Assembly: GCA_944388685.1 (NCBI GenBank)
Contig: CALXJS010000062.1
Coordinates: forward strand, 1-8,057
DNA from: an uncultured Clostridia bacterium
GTDB taxonomy: Bacteria > Bacillota_A > Clostridia > TANB77 > CAG-508
Direction: 5' to 3'
DNA: 8,057 nt
Both the position numbers and the translations under genes were made by a program. Within the stretch, counting starts at the first letter, position 1; each line of letters begins with the position of its first letter. Positions 5,601-8,057 of this stretch are shown in pieces. The notes under the pieces are model-generated. The model was not told where the DNA came from. It saw only the letters and a program-made list of their open reading frames with translations, and ran no database searches.

Positions 5601-6077
5601 ATGGAAAGAGTAGATAAAATAAATTATTATTTAGATATTGCAGAAAGTGTAGCTGAAAGAGGAACTTGTCTTAGAAATAATTATGGAACTATTATTGTAA
5701 AAAATGATGAAATTATTTCTACAGGATATACAGGAACTCCAAGAGGAAGAAAAAATTGCATTGATCTAGGGTATTGTACAAGACAAAAATGTGAAATGCC
5801 AAGTGGGAAAGGGTATGAAAAGTGCAGGTCTGTACATAGTGAACAAAATGCGATTATTAGTGCCGCAAGAAAAGATATGATAGGTGCTACATTGTATTTG
5901 GTAGGAATTAATCAAAGAAATGGAGAATATGTGAAAGATAATGAACCTTGCTCTTTTTGTAAGAGAATGATTATTAATGCAGGAATAAAAGAAGTAGTCA
6001 TGAGAGATGACAAATCAAAATATCGAGTTGAGCAGGTACAAAATTGGATTGAGGAAGATGATTCTTTGGAATATTAA
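5601..6077 (+). CDS. dCMP deaminase (ComEB-like)
   Basis: This encodes a 158-aa cytosolic zinc enzyme that deaminates dCMP to dUMP, feeding thymidylate synthesis. The zinc-dependent deaminase motifs are present: HSE (His79 zinc ligand, Glu81 proton shuttle) and PCSFC (Cys117 and Cys120 zinc ligands). The substrate-loop motif GYTGTPRGRKNC (42-53) is typical of dCMP rather than free cytidine deaminases. Between it and HSE lies a Cys-rich insertion with Cys53, Cys59, Cys64 and Cys75, plus Cys23 earlier, which could hold a second structural zinc. The family is usually 140-190 aa, so the gene is complete. AAGGAG (5585-5590) is 10 nt before the ATG. It lies 67 nt after the ABC-F gene with no clear promoter, so an operon is likely. 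The comEA/comEC competence genes that neighbour comEB in Bacillus are not here. A broader cytidine/deoxycytidylate deaminase assignment is possible but less likely. Confidence 0.93.
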   Translation: MERVDKINYYLDIAESVAERGTCLRNNYGTIIVKNDEIISTGYTGTPRGRKNCIDLGYCTRQKCEMPSGKGYEKCRSVHSEQNAIISAARKDMIGATLYLVGINQRNGEYVKDNEPCSFCKRMIINAGIKEVVMRDDKSKYRVEQVQNWIEEDDSLEY

Positions 6078-6097
6078 ATAAGACAAAAGACAGGGGA

Positions 6098-6123
6098 GGT
6101 TGGAAAGTAATTCTTTTCCAACC
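6098..6123 (+). repeat. Hairpin in the tex leader
   Basis: A perfect 9-bp stem GGTTGGAAA/TTTCCAACC (6098-6106/6115-6123) closes a loop of about 8 nt. It is followed by AGATTTATG rather than a T tract, so it is not a standard terminator. It sits between the dCMP deaminase stop and tex and may be an RNA-processing or stability element. Confidence 0.5.
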
Positions 6124-6158
6124 AGATTTATGCCTTGAGGAAGGAATGTGATAAAAAA

Positions 6159-8057
6159 ATGGATAAAATTATTAATACAATTGCAGAAGAATTAAATATT
6201 AAGCCAAAACAAGTGGAGGCGACAATTAAATTAATTGATGAGGGGAATACCATTCCCTTTATTGCACGTTATAGAAAAGAAGTAACAGGTGGACTAAGTG
6301 ATGAAATCCTTAGAGATTTAGGGGAAAGATTAAATTATTTAAGAAATTTAGAGCAAAGAAAAGAAGAGGTAGTTAAATCAATTGATGAACAAGGAAAACT
6401 AACAGATGAAATCTTACAAGCGATTGCAATTAGTAAAACGTTAGCAGAAGTAGAAGATATTTATAGACCATATAAACAAAAAAAGAAGACAAGAGCAACA
6501 GTTGCAAAGGCAAAAGGCTTAGAGCCACTAGCCAATATCATTATAGAACAAAAAGAAACAAAACCAATTTTAGAAATTGCAAAAGAATATGTCAATATTG
6601 AAGCTTTATCAGAAGAGGATAAGAAAAATAAAGATAAAGTGGTAGCTAGTCCAGAGGAGGCAGTACAAGGTGCTTTAGACATTATTGCAGAAGATATTTC
6701 AGATAATAGTAAATATAGAAAACAAATTAAGCGAATCTGCTATAGAGAGACAGTCATTCAAACAAAAGCAGCAAAACCTGAGGAAAAATCAAATTATGAA
6801 ATGTATTATGATTATCAAGAAGCGATAAAATATATACCAAGCCATAGAATATTAGCAATTAATCGTGGAGAAAAAGAAGATTTCCTAAAAGTAAAAATTG
6901 AAAAGCCAGAAGATAAAATATTGGCATATATAGAAAGAGACATTACAAAAGGTGAAACACAATTTACCCAAATGTTAAAAGATACAATTTTAGACAGTTT
7001 TAAAAGATTAATAGAGCCTTCAATTGACAGAGAAATTCGTTCAGACTTAACAGAAAAGGCAGAAGATAAAGCCATTAAAGTATTTGGTAAAAATTCAAAA
7101 CAATTATTGTTGGGAGCACCGATTAAAGGGAAAACCGTTATGGGATTTGACCCAGCATATAGGACAGGATGTAAAATTGCCATTATTGATGAAACAGGAA
7201 AATTATTAGACTATACAACTGTTTACCCAACAGAACCTCAAAATGATGTAGAAGGTGCCAAAAAAGAATTATTAAACTTAATTGAAAAAGATAAAATAGA
7301 TATGATAGCTATTGGAAACGGAACAGCATCAAGAGAATCAGAAATGTTTGTTGCAGATATGATAAAAGAAGCTTCAAGAGATGTACATTATGTGATTGTA
7401 AGTGAAGCAGGGGCATCTGTATATTCAGCCTCTAAATTAGCAACAGAAGAATATCCAGATATCAATGTATCTATTAGAGGTGCCATCTCTATTGCAAGAA
7501 GGTTACAAGACCCATTAGCAGAATTGGTAAAAATAGATCCAAAAGCCATTGGTGTTGGACAATATCAACATGATGTAAATCAAAAGAAATTGCAAGAAAG
7601 TTTAACAGGTGTTGTAGAAGATAGTGTTAACAAGGTAGGTGTTGATGTAAACACAGCTACACCATCATTACTTTCTTATGTTTCAGGAATTAATAACACC
7701 ATTGCAAAAAATATTGTAAAATATAGAGATGAAAATGGAAAACTAAAAAATAGAAAAGAATTATTAAAAGTACCAAAGCTTGGAAAAGTAGCATTTGAGC
7801 AATGTGCAGGATTTTTAAGAATCTTAGATGGAGATAATCCATTAGAAATTACAGCAGTTCACCCAGAAAGTTATGAAGCAACAGAAAATTTATTAAAACA
7901 ACTTGGATTTAATAAACAAGATTTAAAAGATAAAGAAAAACTAGAAGAATTAAGAACAAAATTAAAAAGTGTTAATGTTGAAGAAATGGCAAAAGAATTA
8001 AATATAGGAGAAATGACATTAACAGATATTATTGAAGAATTATCAAAACCAGGAAGA
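6159..8057 (+). CDS. Tex, RNA-binding transcriptional accessory protein (3' end missing)
   Basis: The frame is open for 633 codons and runs off the right edge. Tex binds nucleic acids and associates with transcription and translation; its exact role is unsettled. Visible parts in order are an N-terminal helical/helix-turn-helix domain (about 1-190, with the family's opening IPFIARYRKE motif at about 34-43), and a YqgF/RNase H-like domain starting near residue 325 with GFDPAYRTGCK (329-339). A helix-hairpin-helix region follows (about 490-560), including SYVSGIN (506-512) and VPKLGKVAFEQCAGFLRI (from 538). The sequence stops at LSKPGR, just before the S1 RNA-binding domain that ends the roughly 720-aa family members. 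Whether S1 is present cannot be seen. The ATG at 6159 gives the natural N-terminus MDKIINTIAEELNIK. Its ribosome binding site is weak: AAGGAA (6141-6146) is 12 nt away, and GTGAT (6148-6152) is a possible extension. Confidence 0.95.
   Translation, partial: MDKIINTIAEELNIKPKQVEATIKLIDEGNTIPFIARYRKEVTGGLSDEILRDLGERLNYLRNLEQRKEEVVKSIDEQGKLTDEILQAIAISKTLAEVEDIYRPYKQKKKTRATVAKAKGLEPLANIIIEQKETKPILEIAKEYVNIEALSEEDKKNKDKVVASPEEAVQGALDIIAEDISDNSKYRKQIKRICYRETVIQTKAAKPEEKSNYEMYYDYQEAIKYIPSHRILAINRGEKEDFLKVKIEKPEDKILAYIERDITKGETQFTQMLKDTILDSFKRLIEPSIDREIRSDLTEKAEDKAIKVFGKNSKQLLLGAPIKGKTVMGFDPAYRTGCKIAIIDETGKLLDYTTVYPTEPQNDVEGAKKELLNLIEKDKIDMIAIGNGTASRESEMFVADMIKEASRDVHYVIVSEAGASVYSASKLATEEYPDINVSIRGAISIARRLQDPLAELVKIDPKAIGVGQYQHDVNQKKLQESLTGVVEDSVNKVGVDVNTATPSLLSYVSGINNTIAKNIVKYRDENGKLKNRKELLKVPKLGKVAFEQCAGFLRILDGDNPLEITAVHPESYEATENLLKQLGFNKQDLKDKEKLEELRTKLKSVNVEEMAKELNIGEMTLTDIIEELSKPGR

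Noticed and set aside
6461..7183. Minus-strand frames of 73 and 122 aa inside tex, and similar ones inside the ABC-F gene
   Set aside because: They are antisense shadows of strongly recognisable plus-strand genes, with no independent signals.
1..8057. CRISPR array, insertion sequence, prophage, attachment site or replication origin
   Set aside because: No regularly spaced repeats, transposase or integrase frames, direct-repeat-flanked tRNA end or DnaA-box cluster were seen. The tRNA 3' end is not duplicated in the window beyond the 7-mer noted above.

Overview
The window is low-GC, AT-rich DNA from a Gram-positive bacterium, most likely a Bacillota of the Clostridia type. The evidence is the strong AGA/TTA/ATA codon bias, AAGGAGG Shine-Dalgarno sites, near-consensus sigma-A promoters (TTGaca-N16/17-TATAAT), TTG start codons, tight intrinsic terminators and a tRNA with an encoded CCA end. 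The species cannot be named from this sequence. Nothing looks phage-, plasmid- or CRISPR-derived. Most of the window is ordinary chromosomal housekeeping and accessory genes.

Layout from left to right. An upstream terminator comes first, then a tRNA-Lys(CUU) with its own consensus promoter and terminator. A roughly 190-nt hairpin-rich leader follows, then a CorA-type Mg2+/divalent cation channel. corA converges on a minus-strand gene for a membrane-anchored CapA-family metallophosphatase-like protein, and one long bidirectional terminator contains both stop codons. Divergent from capA is a 62-aa DUF378 membrane protein. Next is a free-standing cassette (promoter, gene, terminator) for a 221-aa single-pass membrane protein with an extracytoplasmic coiled coil; its base and codon use differ clearly from every neighbour. 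Then come an ABC-F ATPase of the YkpA/YbiT type under a strong promoter, a dCMP deaminase (ComEB-like), and a tex gene that runs off the right edge just before its S1 domain should begin. The Tex reading frame is open from 6159 to 8057.

The ABC-F, dCMP deaminase and tex genes are co-directional with gaps of 67 and 81 nt. No convincing promoter or T-tract terminator lies between them, so they may be co-transcribed from the ABC-F promoter. Their jobs (ribosome-associated ATPase, dUMP/dTTP supply, RNA-binding transcription/translation accessory factor) are loosely growth-related and do not form a recognisable dedicated system. The CorA, CapA and DUF378 proteins and the 221-aa protein all sit at the membrane, but there is no evidence that they work together.

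I did not find a convincing undescribed system. The items most worth a second look are the compositionally foreign membrane/coiled-coil cassette, the asymmetric degeneration of the two ATP sites in the ABC-F protein, the structured corA leader, and a small G-rich hairpin at the ABC-F stop codon.
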